Positions 11,222 to 22,162 of a DNA stretch of 64,000 nucleotides are shown in pieces. This DNA is from Drosophila miranda (lineage: Eukaryota; Arthropoda; Insecta; Diptera; Drosophilidae), in contig NC_046674.1 in NCBI RefSeq assembly GCF_003369915.1, positions 3,224,001 through 3,288,000 of the forward strand, in the 5' to 3' direction. The translations under genes were made by a program, and so were the position numbers. The notes under the pieces are model-generated. The model saw only the letters and a list, made by a program, of their open reading frames with translations, was not told the origin of the DNA and made no database searches. The stretch's first letter is position 1. Each line of letters opens with the position of its first letter.

Positions 11222-11342
11222 ATCCCTCGCTCAAACTCCACTCTCCTTCCGTGATGCAGTCACTTCTTTATTTTAAATTTTTAAGTAACTAAATTTTGTT
11301 ACTTTTCAGTTGTTTTCTTTTTTTTAGAGCACCGCACCGTAG

Positions 11343-12147
11343 TAGTGCTGCCAGATTTTGAGAGTCCCCATAAGCTAGATTGAAGAAAAAAATAAGCTAG
11401 AACAAGCTAAAAATTAAAAACAAATAGTTTAAAAATAAGCTAACCATAAAAACACATCAAAATCATAGATACTTTAATTTTGACGATATACTTTTTTTTA
11501 TTTATATTTATTTTTTAAGTAATGACATGCATTTTTCCACTTCACAACAAATCGCAGTCTCGTGCTCCTCTGGTTTTTGAGGACTTTTTAATAAAAGGTA
11601 TTTTGTTAGTTCATGCTTGCATTGGACGCAATATGTTTTTTAGCGACAGCATGCTGCCGTAATTCGCACAACTTGGACCCAATTTTTGCTTTATAAAAGC
11701 AGCTGTACGATTTTGTCTGGTCAGTTGGCACGTTGCGTAGACACTCCATAAATTCATCAAAATTTAACCAGAAATTGTGGAAATATTGATTATAAGACAC
11801 TTTCGGCATTTTCTCTTATGTAAATGTGCAAACATGTGCAATACTGTGGTATGACTAAACTTTATCAACGAAAGATTACTATACATTTATACACAAAATT
11901 GGATGATATACCAATATAAGATCTATTTCTTGTTTTTTATTGAATTTTATGATTTTCCCGCTAAAAATTAACAAATATTTCAATAAAATCAAAAAACAAA
12001 TTTTGCTGTACTAATTATTTTAAGCCAAAATAAGCTAAATGAACCTTTGAATAAGCTAGATTTCAAGCTATAAGCATTTCAAATATTTTTCGAGCTATTT
12101 GGTTTTAAAATAAGCCAAATCTAGCTTAAAATAAGCGAAAATGGCAA
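11343..12147 (-). mobile_element. Same 805-bp insertion, copy B (inverted)
   Basis: It is the reverse complement of 8080-8884, flanked by the same 13-bp repeat at 11330-11342 and 12148-12160. It was carried along by the triplication rather than inserted separately. Confidence 0.6.
11606..11809 (-). CDS. 67-aa BED-like zinc-finger ORF, copy B
   Basis: It encodes the same protein as the copy at 8418-8621, inverted with arm B. It is a relic of the 805-bp insertion. Confidence 0.4.
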   Translation of the reverse strand: MPKVSYNQYFHNFWLNFDEFMECLRNVPTDQTKSYSCFYKAKIGSKLCELRQHAVAKKHIASNASMN

Positions 12148-12169
12148 CACCGCACCGTAGAGGTGTAAA

Positions 12170-12194
12170 CAGTGTGACCGCGGATTTATCGATA
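12170..12194 (-). promoter_or_regulatory. DRE + Motif-1 core promoter motifs, copy B
   Basis: On the minus strand TATCGATA (12187-12194) and GGTCACACTG (12170-12179) are both intact. They would fire leftward into MED24 exon-1 copy B and the DnaJ region. Confidence 0.7.
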
Positions 12195-13459
12195 AAATAT
12201 ACCGTCCAACCCTCAGAAATATACCAAAACATACCGCCTCATTTTCAAAATATACCGTAAATATACTGACGAATTCAAGTTCTACTTTACATATTCCTCG
12301 TTTTTGATATTCCGTCGAATATTACTAGCTATATAGAACATTTAGCCATGCCCACATAATTTTATACGATTAATGAATCAATTTTCTACTTGATTGGTTT
12401 AATTTAAGTACATGCTTTTATTGGATTTTTATATAACGTTGAAAATGAAATTTAATAGGTTGATGAAATTGACAAAATATACCATTATATACCGAAATAC
12501 CGTAAATATACCGTCGGTTTTGACGTCAAAATATACCGCACAGTGCTGGATAATGGTTAGAGCTGAGTCGGGTTCTTTGGCGCCGTAAAGTGAATTTAAA
12601 TTCAATAAGCATTAATTTAAATAATTTATTGAATACAATAAAGTTGCATATGAGTTTCCTTTGTAAACAGTTTTTAAATATTATTTTCTAAAATATTTGA
12701 CTTTGTACAAAATACTATTTATATATGCCTAAAATTGTTCCTCCATTCCACACTCAAATTTGTTCACTCCTTTTTTTGTTTGTTTTGCAAATGTTTGATT
12801 TAAATTGAAAATGTATTACTGAATGTGTGTAGTGACGACGTGCGCTTAGTGTAAGATTTTTTTTGATTCGACTAAACAGTAGCTAGGCAATAAGTTTAAA
12901 TTTATATGGATTTCGGTGGATTTTTTAGGGAATTAAAGCAGGGCAGCAAAATAAAACTAATTTGCAAAGGCCGTTTATTTGTAAAAAGCAGGGCAAATCA
13001 ATTCAATTATGAAAGCAAATTTATAAATCGTTTTAAATTATTAATTAACAACTAACTTAAGAGTGTATGACAAAAAGCATTTTCCTATTCCAAAGGCAGC
13101 GCCACGAACGGGACGGGGGCTTAACAACTAAGCATTGCTTGTATTTATAATGGGTTTAAAAAAAAAAAGGAGAAACGCGACACGCGAGTGGTGTCCCTTT
13201 TTGCTGGTAAAAAACAAGGAAGCGGTCGCCATTGATAACATTAAAAGCTAAATTAAGTCTATGACCTATTTATTTCTTTACTTAAATATGCTTGACGCCA
13301 CACAGAGGCTACTACCGTCGCCCAATCTTCATCGTCGCCAGCTGCATGAGCTCCAAATTGCAATCACTTTAGCATCATCGTCCGTAGTACTTTGAGGAGT
13401 GAGTTTGTTGTTATGGTTTCTGATCTATTTCTCTGGTTGTTCGCGAATTGAATTTGCAT

Positions 13460-14137
13460 CTAGGTGGATGAAGGTCCTCCACCCACTGGTTCGTCACCCT
13501 TTACGGCCGAGGCGTAGCTAGCCCCAGCGCTTCCACTTCCGCTGGCACCGCCACCGCCACTTGTGGAGCTGCTGCCACCTGGCTTGTCAGTGGCAGTCGA
13601 TTTTCCATCAGCACTTCCACTAGCACCAGCACCAGCACCACTGGGGGGAACGCCAGCAGCACCGCCGATGCTTACGCCACTGTTCAGGCCTAGAGTTTGA
13701 GGTGAATCAACTAGAGAATTTGTTTCGATTGTTTGTGTCGGTTAGGATGTGTGGGTTTTTGTGGATTTGTGTGCAAATTGCAAACTGTTTTAAGCACCTT
13801 TAATATCCATGGCATAATGATCTTCCAAACGTAGATCGTGTCGCTTGATCAACTGGCACTCGGCACCCTCGATAGATGGTATGGAATATACATACAGATA
13901 ACCATCCTGCGAGGCAATCAAGAGTCTGCAAAAATCGTAAACAATTGATTTGATAATGCCAAACCATGATAGGCCATGCTTTTCTTTCACCTGAGCTGTT
14001 TTTGTATCGTGGTAATGGCGCACATGCGACGCACTCCTGCCTCGGGCAGTGAGACCGAAGCAAAAGCTCGTCCTTGGCTGAACACATCGGTCACCTGCGT
14101 TGGCAGGTAGCTGGTGACCGTTTTGCTTAACAATCTA
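13460..14137 (-). pseudogene. Inverted partial copy of Atg18a (exons 3-5), copy B
   Basis: Exon 5 is 13460..13689, exon 4 is 13798..13925, and exon 3 is 13991 to about 14133; all match Atg18a. Exons 1-2 and the promoter are absent, so no full protein is possible. Antisense to a read-through Atg18a transcript, it could base-pair with it. Confidence 0.9.
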
Positions 14138-14184
14138 ACCGATGACCGATGTGTCCAGCCAAGGACGAGCTTTTGCTTCGGTCT
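14138..14184. other. B/C junction with a templated Atg18a fragment
   Basis: Between the end of inverted arm B and the start of C lies a forward-oriented 41-bp copy (14144-14184) of Atg18a exon 3 (6136-6176) with one mismatch, preceded by a few bases. A short templated insertion at a breakpoint is a hallmark of replication template switching. Confidence 0.8.
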
Positions 14185-14625
14185 GTATTCAATAAATTAT
14201 TTAAATTAATGCTTATTGAATTTAAATTCACTTTACGGCGCCAAAGAACCCGACTCAGCTCTAACCATTATCCAGCACTGTGCGGTATATTTTGACGTCA
14301 AAACCGACGGTATATTTACGGTATTTCGGTATATAATGGTATATTTTGTCAATTTCATCAACCTATTAATTTTCATTTTCAACGTTATATAAAAATCCAA
14401 TAAAAGCATGTACTTAAATTAATCCAATCAAGTAGAAAATTGATTCATTAATCGTATAAATTATGTGGGCATGGCTAAATGTTCTATATAGCTAGTAATA
14501 TTCGACGGAATATCAAAAACGAGGAATATGTAAAGTAGAACTTGAATTCGTCAGTATATTTACGGTATATTTTGAAAATGAGGCGGTATGTTTTGGTATA
14601 TTTCTGAGGGTTGGACGGTATATTT

Positions 14626-14650
14626 GATCGATAATTCCGCGGTTACACTG
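14626..14650 (+). promoter_or_regulatory. Degraded DRE/Motif-1 promoter of the intact MED24 gene, copy C
   Basis: The equivalents here read GATCGATA and GGTTACACTG. Each has one substitution in a core base compared with copies A and B. This is the promoter physically linked to the complete MED24 coding region. Confidence 0.65.
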
Positions 14651-14672
14651 TTTACACCTCTACGGTGCGGTG

Positions 14673-15477
14673 TTGCCATTTTCGCTTATTTTAAGCTAGA
14701 TTTGGCTTATTTTAAAACCAAATAGCTCGAAAAATATTTGAAATGCTTATAGCTTGAAATCTAGCTTATTCAAAGGTTCATTTAGCTTATTTTGGCTTAA
14801 AATAATTAGTACAGCAAAATTTGTTTTTTGATTTTATTGAAATATTTGTTAATTTTTAGCGGGAAAATCATAAAATTCAATAAAAAACAAGAAATAGTTC
14901 TTATATTGGTATATCATCCAATTTTGTGTATAAATGTATAGTAATCTTTCGTTGATAAAGTTTAGTCATACCACAGTATTGCACATGTTTGCACATTTAC
15001 ATAAGAGAAAATGCCGAAAGTGTCTTATAATCAATATTTCCACAATTTCTGGTTAAATTTTGATGAATTTATGGAGTGTCTACGCAACGTGCCAACTGAC
15101 CAGACAAAATCGTACAGCTGCTTTTATAAAGCAAAAATTGGGTCCAAGTTGTGCGAATTACGGCAGCATGCTGTCGCTAAAAAACATATTGCGTCCAATG
15201 CAAGCATGAACTAACAAAATACCTTTTATTAAAAAGTCCTCAAAAACCAGAGGAGCACGAGACTGCGATTTGTTGTGAAGTGGAAAAATGCATGTCATTA
15301 CTTAAAAAATAAATATAAATAAAAAAAAGTATATCGTCAAAATTAAAGTATCTATGATTTTGATGTGTTTTTATGGTTAGCTTATTTTTAAACTATTTGT
15401 TTTTAATTTTTAGCTTGTTCTAGCTTATTTTTTTCTTCAATCTAGCTTATGGGGACTCTCAAAATCTGGCAGCACTA
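14673..15477 (+). mobile_element. Same 805-bp insertion, copy C
   Basis: It matches copy A at an offset of 6593 with the same flanking repeats. It sits inside the presumed 5' UTR or promoter of the intact MED24 gene. Confidence 0.6.
15011..15214 (+). CDS. 67-aa BED-like zinc-finger ORF, copy C
   Basis: It encodes the same protein as in copies A and B. In copy C it lies upstream of MED24 exon 1 and could act as an upstream ORF if transcription starts before or inside the insertion. Confidence 0.4.
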   Translation: MPKVSYNQYFHNFWLNFDEFMECLRNVPTDQTKSYSCFYKAKIGSKLCELRQHAVAKKHIASNASMN

Positions 15478-15598
15478 CTACGGTGCGGTGCTCTAAAAAA
15501 AAGAAAACAACTGAAAAGTAACAAAATTTAGTTACTTAAAAATTTAAAATAAAGAAGTGACTGCATCACGGAAGGAGAGTGGAGTTTGAGCGAGGGAT

Positions 15599-18500
15599 AT
15601 GAAGGAGAACAACAAAATCCTTCAGCTCATCTATGTGGCGTGGCGAGAACGCTGGTCGGACTCTCAATGGGGCATCAACATAAAGAAGGCAAGCAACAAT
15701 CAAATAGTTTGTCGTTTGAAATGCATACTTAATTTAAACATTATTTAACAGAGTAATTGACAGAGTAATTTAACAGAAAATTTAACAAGATTAGTTTTGA
15801 AGCGCTATGCTATTTGTTTTTGAGGTTTTGCTCTCGAAAATGGGATCTTCTGCCTGGGCTAAACTCAGGAACAGAAGACGCTGCTTCATTGAAAGTTTTG
15901 TAGGTATAAAAACTTTCAAAGTTACTACGTGGTTGCCCACTCCATTCTCGCAGCGTATGCCCTTGCTCTTGATTATTATCTCACTATTTGTCTGCGTTCC
16001 TGGGTCAACGCGTATTTCCACAGGCTCGTGGAGGCCGCGAACAGTGAAACTGCCGCCTAAAATGGCTTGCGATATAGTTATCAGCTTGTCACTATGGACA
16101 TCAAGGCCATATCGGCGAAAGTAGTCGCTGCGTTCGACCACCAGGCGATAATTAACACGTTCTTGGGTATTCGGGTTTTGGATGGTGATAACATCGCGGT
16201 CCTTAGATCCAGGCGGTACCTTAACCAGCACCTCGACACCGAATGCTATGAAACCGCGGTTGCCACACGGCTCGCAGTCGCGGCGGTTGATGAATCCCTT
16301 TCCTTTACAGTGTTCACATGTCTTTTCGGCCGTAAAGGTCACCGTCCGCTTGGTCACCTTGCCTGCGCCATTGCAGCGTCGGCATGGCTCCTTCACGATG
16401 CGTCATCAACTGCGACTTGCCGCCGCACTTGCCACACTTCCGCAGGTAGCGTATGTCCACGCGCTTCTTGCACCCACTGGCGGCTTCTTCGAAGCTAAGA
16501 CTCAATTCAAAGCTCTTGCCATTCAGCTGCTTCAGATTATTGATTTCTATACGGGAGGGGAGACTACTATTTAATCTAGCTCACCATCGTTTGCGTCTGT
16601 CTCCGCCTGAAGTTTCTTAGCCTCGTCCGCCGAGATGGCCTTGATGTTCATAGTGACAAGCTGATAACTATATCGCAAGCCATTTTAGGCGGCAGTTTCA
16701 ATGTTCGCGGCCTCCACGAGCCTGTGGCCGCATCAAGGCCATCTCGGCGAAAGTAGCCGCTGCGTTCGACCACCAGGCGATAATTAACACGTTCTTGGGT
16801 ATTCGGGTTTTGGATGGTGATAACATCGCCGTCCTTAGATCCAGGCGGTACCTTAACCAGCACCTCGACACCGGATGCTATGAAACCGCGGTTGCCACAC
16901 GGCTCGCAGTCGCGGCGGTTGATGAATCCCTTTCCTTTACAGTGTTCACATGTCTTTTCGGCCGTAAAGGTCACCGTCCGCTTGGTCACCTTGCCTGCGC
17001 CATTGCAGCGTCGGCATGGCTCCTTCCCGACATCACGATGCGTCATCAACTGCGACTTGCCGCCGCACTTGCCACACTTCCGCAGGTAGCGTATGTCCAC
17101 GCGCTTCTTGCACCCATTGGCGGCTTCTTCGAAGCTAAGACTCAATTCAAAGCTCTTGACATTCAGCTGCTTCAGATTATTGATTTCTATACGGGAGGGG
17201 AGACTACTATTTAATCAAGGGGTTGCAAGGACACATTGACACGACAGCTCACCATCGTTTGCGTCTGTCTCCGCCTGAAGTTTCTTAGCCTCGTCCAGCT
17301 TTTGCCCCAAGATCGTCGGATTCACAGTTGCTTGCTCGAGGAACGCCTTCTCGTCCTTGACACCCCCCAGTTGATCGTACTCCAGCCGTTTGTTTTCATC
17401 TGTCAGAATATGATAGGCATTGGAGATCTCCTGAAAGTGGTTCAGGGACCTCCCCGACCCCATTTTGTCGGGATGATAGCGCTTGGCTAGCATCAAGTAG
17501 GCGTTGCGTATTTCCTTGCTGGTAGCGTACTTGCCGACGCCTAGGACCTTGTAGTAAAAGTCCTTTGGCTTGCCGCCATCTTCGAGCTGACGTTGCGCTT
17601 GTTCAGTGGTAACGCCACTCTTACGTACCGCTTCTTGTTTACGATCTGGATAGTAAAATGTCTTGGGTTGTTTAAATTGGTACGCGGCGTACCCTCTCTC
17701 AGCTTTCAGGGGACAGCAGCCTATGTATAACGGCCTATGTGTGGTTCGTCTTAGCAGAAGCGCGCGGTTGCTCGGGACTTAAGCGGGACATATTCTTGCC
17801 AAAATTCAGAATAAATAGACCAGAAATAAGCTGACTTGATTTTTTTACGATGTCAGTTTTACAATAGTTAGGATAGCACTGATTGGTTTGGAGATTCGGC
17901 CGGAATCCCTATGAAGCCTTGACAGGAAAGGCATAGATAGATGTTTTATAATTTAATAAATATTGTGCCTCCGATTTTCAGGTTTTGCCCCGAGGCGTCA
18001 GTGGAGATGTGTACAATTTGGCCGATTGCCTCATGCAGCAGGCGCTGATTGGCTCCACAGCCAATCCAGTGAGTGTTACCTCCTTGATATTTGACCTTAA
18101 CTTAAACCATTATGATTTTTGTCCTCTCAGCTGGTACTCAACTACCTGAAGCACTCGTTGTGTGCCCACCTCGTCTCGCATGCCGCAGTGCTCCGCTGCA
18201 TAGCCAGATATGATAAACTGGAGCGTGTCTACTGCATCACATCGCTGCTGGAGTTTCTAGTTAGCATTGTGGATGGTGTGACCTGTCGGTGAGTATCTCT
18301 CTCTAATCTGTTATCAATAATCCCTCTAATCGAATCAACTGTGCTTTGAAGCATCAAATCGGAGGAGGCTGTGCTGCCGGGCGCTGTGGTCCAGCTGATC
18401 TACTGGCTGCTCCAGATCTTTGCCCGCACGGTCCAGCACTATGAGCTGTACGGGGAGATAAGCGCCGAGCAGTCGTATATGCTGGACCAGACCTGTGTAA

Positions 18501-21186
18501 TTATTGATCGGATTAGCCAGCATCAGTTCATGCTTTCCATGCTCTATGTGGGCTCTCGCGAGGAGTTCGAGTGCCACGGAAAGATACGGGACAAGTATGC
18601 GGCCATCAAGGGATCCCTCACCAACTCCAATTTCACTCTCAGCTCCCCCGGAGTGGAGCAGCAGCTGCAACAGTTCGCCTACATTGATGTCTCACATTTG
18701 GATTTGCAAAAGCTGAATGTGCTGCCGGCAGAGAAGATCTCCTACTGTATCCAACCTCTGCTGGCCGTGGAGGTGCTGCTTATACCTTGCAAGGAGACCA
18801 GCTACTACGTGGCTGAGTTGCAAATGCTACAGCGCCTGAAGCGCTACACAAATACACGTCTGTTCTACGAGATTATAAGAGCGGGTTTCCTCACCCTGAG
18901 CAATGTGTCCGACACAAGTCCGGACACCATGTGGGGGGCATTTATGTTCTTCAAGATGCCGCATATTATCAAACAATTGCATGCCCTGCAGCGTTTGCCC
19001 GGAGAGCAGCCGCCCCCTTCTGATTATATACCAGAGCTAGTGGAGGCCTTGGAGCTGCTCATTCAGGATAATCTACTGCTCGACTTTATGGACACCAAAT
19101 GCTCGTGCAATATGATTGAATTCTTGCTCAATGACTGGACCAAACAGCAGCTTGTAAACGATGTGCATGTGAAAAAGTTTGCCAGCCAGCGGTAAGATTT
19201 CTCGATGCAAGATTTTTCTCCCGAAGAATGTTTTCTAATAACGAATTATCGTCTGCAGAGAAGCTGCCTCGCTGCTGCTTAAAAAGTGCGACAATGGCCA
19301 GCAGACGCCTTCCAACATAATCTTCATCAAACGCGCAGAGGTTCCCCTCTCGGGTGTGCTGAAGACCCTGTGCACGAATAAAGTGCAGGACATGGTGAAT
19401 GTTCTGTGCCAGGTGCCGGTGGGGAACAGCTTCGAGTTGATCCTGTCGGTGGCCACTGTGGACGGACGCCTGAAGACGTTTGTCTCTCGGCTGATTCAGT
19501 GCAATGAGAACTCCAAGCCGGTTCCTGCGGAGCTCGGCAAGCTCTGTGTCACGCGCTCCACACTGTTTGATGTCTCCTTTCTGATGCTAACAAGTATCGT
19601 GCAGACCTATGGCTCAGATGTAATGAATACTCGGTGAAAATTTAGGATATATTTATTGAGTTTCCTTTATTTCAGGTGGTACTGTCCGACCGCGGGGACT
19701 CCTTCTTTGAGAAGTGGGTGAGAGAGTGCATGGTGGAGCGAAACAAGCTTAAGAATCCGCGCCAGATATTGGCGCTCTGCGATGACAGCATGGTGGATGA
19801 GCTGCTACTCAGCCTGAGCAAGCCGGAGGCGGCACAACTGAAGCCGTGCTCTTTGAGCTGGCAAGAGACCTGCCTGAATCTGCCAGGAGTGCTGCATCAT
19901 GTGCTGATTGCCTGGGAGCAAGAGACCCTCTCGTCGGCGGACGTGAAGAGCATTTTGGACAACATAAAGCGACGTCTCTTCAGCTTCTCCGTCTGCGCAA
20001 CCAGCTTTCTCTGCGCCTACATGTATTCGGTGCGGGAGACGGAGCTGCTGAAGCCCCTCAACATGATCCAGCAGTTCCTGGCCCCCCTCACTAGCGAGGA
20101 GTTGTCCAGTCAGGAATATGCCAAGGAGCGACTGGCCTTGTCCTATCCGATCATAAAGAAAATGCAACACGATGTCCATCCCGCCCCCAGCACCAAGTCC
20201 CGCCTCATCTCCCACTCGCCGCTCATCGAACAGTTCCGTGAGGTGTGGAAAACCGTGGCCGAGGCGGGTCATCTGCCCGTGCGTGCGGTCCAGACCCTGG
20301 AGTCACTGCTCCTGGCCGGTGGTGCTGCGTGGTTGGCCACGCAGCTGGTCGAGCAGCTGCTCACCTGCAAATACATTCGGGACATGTCCAAAACCATGGA
20401 CATTGTGTTTGCCGTCATGCATCTGGACATTGAGAAGGGCACCGAGGCGCTACTACAGTATGTGGTGCCTCCTCTTATGCTTCGTCGCCAGGGGTAAGCG
20501 AATTGCTCAACAAATATGGAGTGGAGCCCATTGCTTAATTTGCCTTCCAAATTTTTTGCAGAGAGGACATTAATGAGCCGCAGTCATTGGTTCTTGCGCG
20601 TCTGTGCGTCTACTGTGTCATCTCCTGTCTGGAGACTCGCAGCGGTGTGGCCTCCTCATCCTTCAGTGGCCTGAAGAAACGTTCACGTTCCAATGATGAG
20701 GAGGACCAGGCCACCAATGTAGCAAAGGTGCGCAAAGTCATTGGCGATGGCAGTGAGAACTCCAACGACTTTACAGATAACGCTGGAGGCTTGGCAAGAC
20801 CACGTTTGGCCTCTCCATCATCCAGCACTGAGCTGCGGGCAACGCCCCAGACCCTGAAGGAGCCACTACAGTCGAGTATTCAGCATATTTTCAGTGTATT
20901 TCTACAATTTGTAAGCGGCGATGAGCTGTCGCCCAAGGCCGTATTTGTCTATCAGTTCATTTCGTTGCTGGTGGAGTGCGGGGGAGAGCGAGTGGCGCCT
21001 GTGCTCCGCCTGCTGCCAGCAAATCTAGTGCAGCAACTGCTCAAGGTCCTGCCCACCGAGGACATACGCGTGGGTCTTATAAGCAGGCTCTACGATTTAC
21101 ATGTGCAAGGCGGGCGACAGGCGGCGGTTGCCGATCTCTGCTTGTGGCGGAACATGCAGATGGCCAGGCACAGCATACACCTATGA
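15599..21186 (+). CDS. MED24: Mediator complex subunit 24
   Basis: MED24 is a tail-module subunit of the Mediator coactivator that links activators to RNA polymerase II. Seven coding exons (15599..15688, 17982..18068, 18131..18288, 18352..19191, 19259..19619, 19676..20493, 20562..21186) join in frame to 992 aa, the expected length. Intron 1 is 2.3 kb, starts with GC rather than GT (AAG|GCAAGC), and houses the DnaJ-like gene on the opposite strand. The other introns are 55-70 bp GT-AG. Protein landmarks include [16 protein letters not shown] at the start, [16 protein letters not shown] in the middle, and a basic/acidic loop [11 protein letters not shown] near residue 822. Exon 1 lies in duplicated copy C and exons 2-7 are single-copy. 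Its promoter motifs are degraded (14626-14650). UbcE2M is convergent, 267 bp away. Confidence 0.94.
15791..17791 (-). pseudogene. DnaJ/Hsp40 type-A-like gene nested in MED24 intron 1, broken
   Basis: The gene resembles mitochondrial Tid1/DNAJA3-type co-chaperones and may match a fly gene nested in MED24. Exon 1 (to 17253) encodes a J domain, [18 protein letters not shown] then RYHPDK with its HPD. Intron 17187-17252 follows. Exon 2 occurs twice. The first copy (17186-16648) has four CxxC zinc motifs but runs into an inverted piece of its own substrate-binding domain and stops early. The second (16546-15791) is complete but has an 8-bp frameshifting deletion after MTHR. The start is also doubtful: the only nearby ATG (17791) is out of frame with the J domain. 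So no full-length co-chaperone seems possible, though a J-plus-zinc-finger product might be made. This is the host's own gene. Confidence 0.75.
17252..17778 (-). other. J-domain exon of the DnaJ-like gene
   Basis: The open frame from the donor (GATG|GTGAGC) back to 17778 encodes an Arg-rich leader ([12 protein letters not shown]), a YPDRKQEAV linker and the J domain with intact HPD. The leader resembles a mitochondrial presequence. The exon is unique in the window apart from its last roughly 30 bases, which were copied at the rearrangement junctions. Confidence 0.7.
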
Positions 21187-21453
21187 AGGGAGTAAGGATT
21201 AAGGAGACTGAAGGGGGGCGAAAGTGTTAAATTGAATAATTAATTGTATTAAAAAAAATAGATATCGATGACTCGACTCGACTGTTGTTTTCTTCTTCGT
21301 GTACGCAGTGGTTTTTCTTTCTTTTATTACAATAATTGGTTGATTCTGTTGTCCGCTGCCATTCATCTGCTCTGCTGTTCGTCTTCATGATGAACATCAT
21401 CCTTCCTAATGCGGAGGCAGGCTTAAATTAAAAAGACTGTTTGATTTCCTATA

Positions 21454-22162
21454 TCACTTGAGGAGACAGCACTCGAAGTAGGTCTCGCCCACACAACCGC
21501 CGCGCATCGCCTTCTTCACATTGTACTCGAACTGGCGACGATTGCTCTGAAGGACATCGGCGGCCTCCTTGTTAAGTGGATCCTCAGGATTGGGTTCCTG
21601 AAATAAGAGCATTGCATTCGAGTGCATACAAATAGGATTTTTTGAGTTGAGGATTTTGTTTCAAATTACAAACCAAAAAAAGAAACTGCAAGCCATAGAC
21701 TATCGAATTAATGGTCAGCACTGGGTTCCAGTCTTCGCGCAATATATTCAAACACACATTGCCCTCGAGATCAATGTTCGGATGGTAGACCTGCGTTGCA
21801 CATTTCACTTTTGGGGGCTCGTGCGGGTAGTTGGATCCCACGCGGAAGTTGAACACAAAGCGCCCATCTCTGTAGAACCCTTCGTCGGGCGAAATGATCA
21901 ATTTGAAGTTGAGCAAGTCATCGGCATCCGGAAATTCAGTCACGCAAGTCTTGGGCAGGTTCATTTCGCTAATATCTGTGTCCAAAAGAAGCAAGAGCAA
22001 GAAAATCTGTATGAGGAAGTGAACAAAAAAACAATTAAACCAAACAGCACCCGTACCTTTTTGTATGCGCAGTTGGGCAGCCGATGCTTTCTTCTGCTGG
22101 CCACCGCTCCCTTTTTGTTCGCCGTCTTTCTTTTGTTGCTTCAGCGTAAAGAGTTTAATCAT
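21454..22162 (-). CDS. UbcE2M: NEDD8-conjugating enzyme Ubc12 (UBE2M)
   Basis: This E2 enzyme carries NEDD8 from the APPBP1-UBA3 E1 to cullins, activating cullin-RING ubiquitin ligases. Minus-strand exons 22162..22057, 21975..21674 and 21597..21454 join to 183 aa, the same length as the human protein. The N-terminal extension [14 protein letters not shown] is the known E1-docking peptide of Ubc12. The UBC fold has [19 protein letters not shown] with catalytic Cys110 and ends in YFECCLLK. All splice sites are canonical. It ends 267 bp from convergent MED24. No anomaly was seen. Confidence 0.96.

Larger units (their letters stand above)
9516..14137 (-). repeat. Copy B of the inverted triplication (middle, inverted)
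   Basis: Copy B is the inverted middle copy. Read on the minus strand it carries Atg18a exons 3-5, the spacer, the MED24 promoter and exon 1, then the DnaJ region. It pairs with A over 10712-14137. It pairs with C over about 9516-12636 against 17297-14184, where positions sum to about 26820. It is joined tail-to-tail to A at 9515/9516 and head-to-head to C at 14138-14184. None of its three gene pieces has a full gene body. Confidence 0.95.
14184..17300 (+). repeat. Copy C of the inverted triplication (right, forward)
   Basis: Copy C starts at the base matching 7591 in A and continues through spacer, MED24 promoter, insert, MED24 exon 1 and the whole DnaJ exon-2 region. Sequence beyond about 17300 is single-copy. 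This copy supplies exon 1 of the only complete MED24 gene. Confidence 0.93.

Noticed and set aside
6098-17300. Pure assembly artefact as the explanation of the triplication
   Set aside because: The copies differ by scattered bases, B and C share differences from A, and junctions carry templated insertions. These are hard to produce by misassembly, though long-read proof is still needed.
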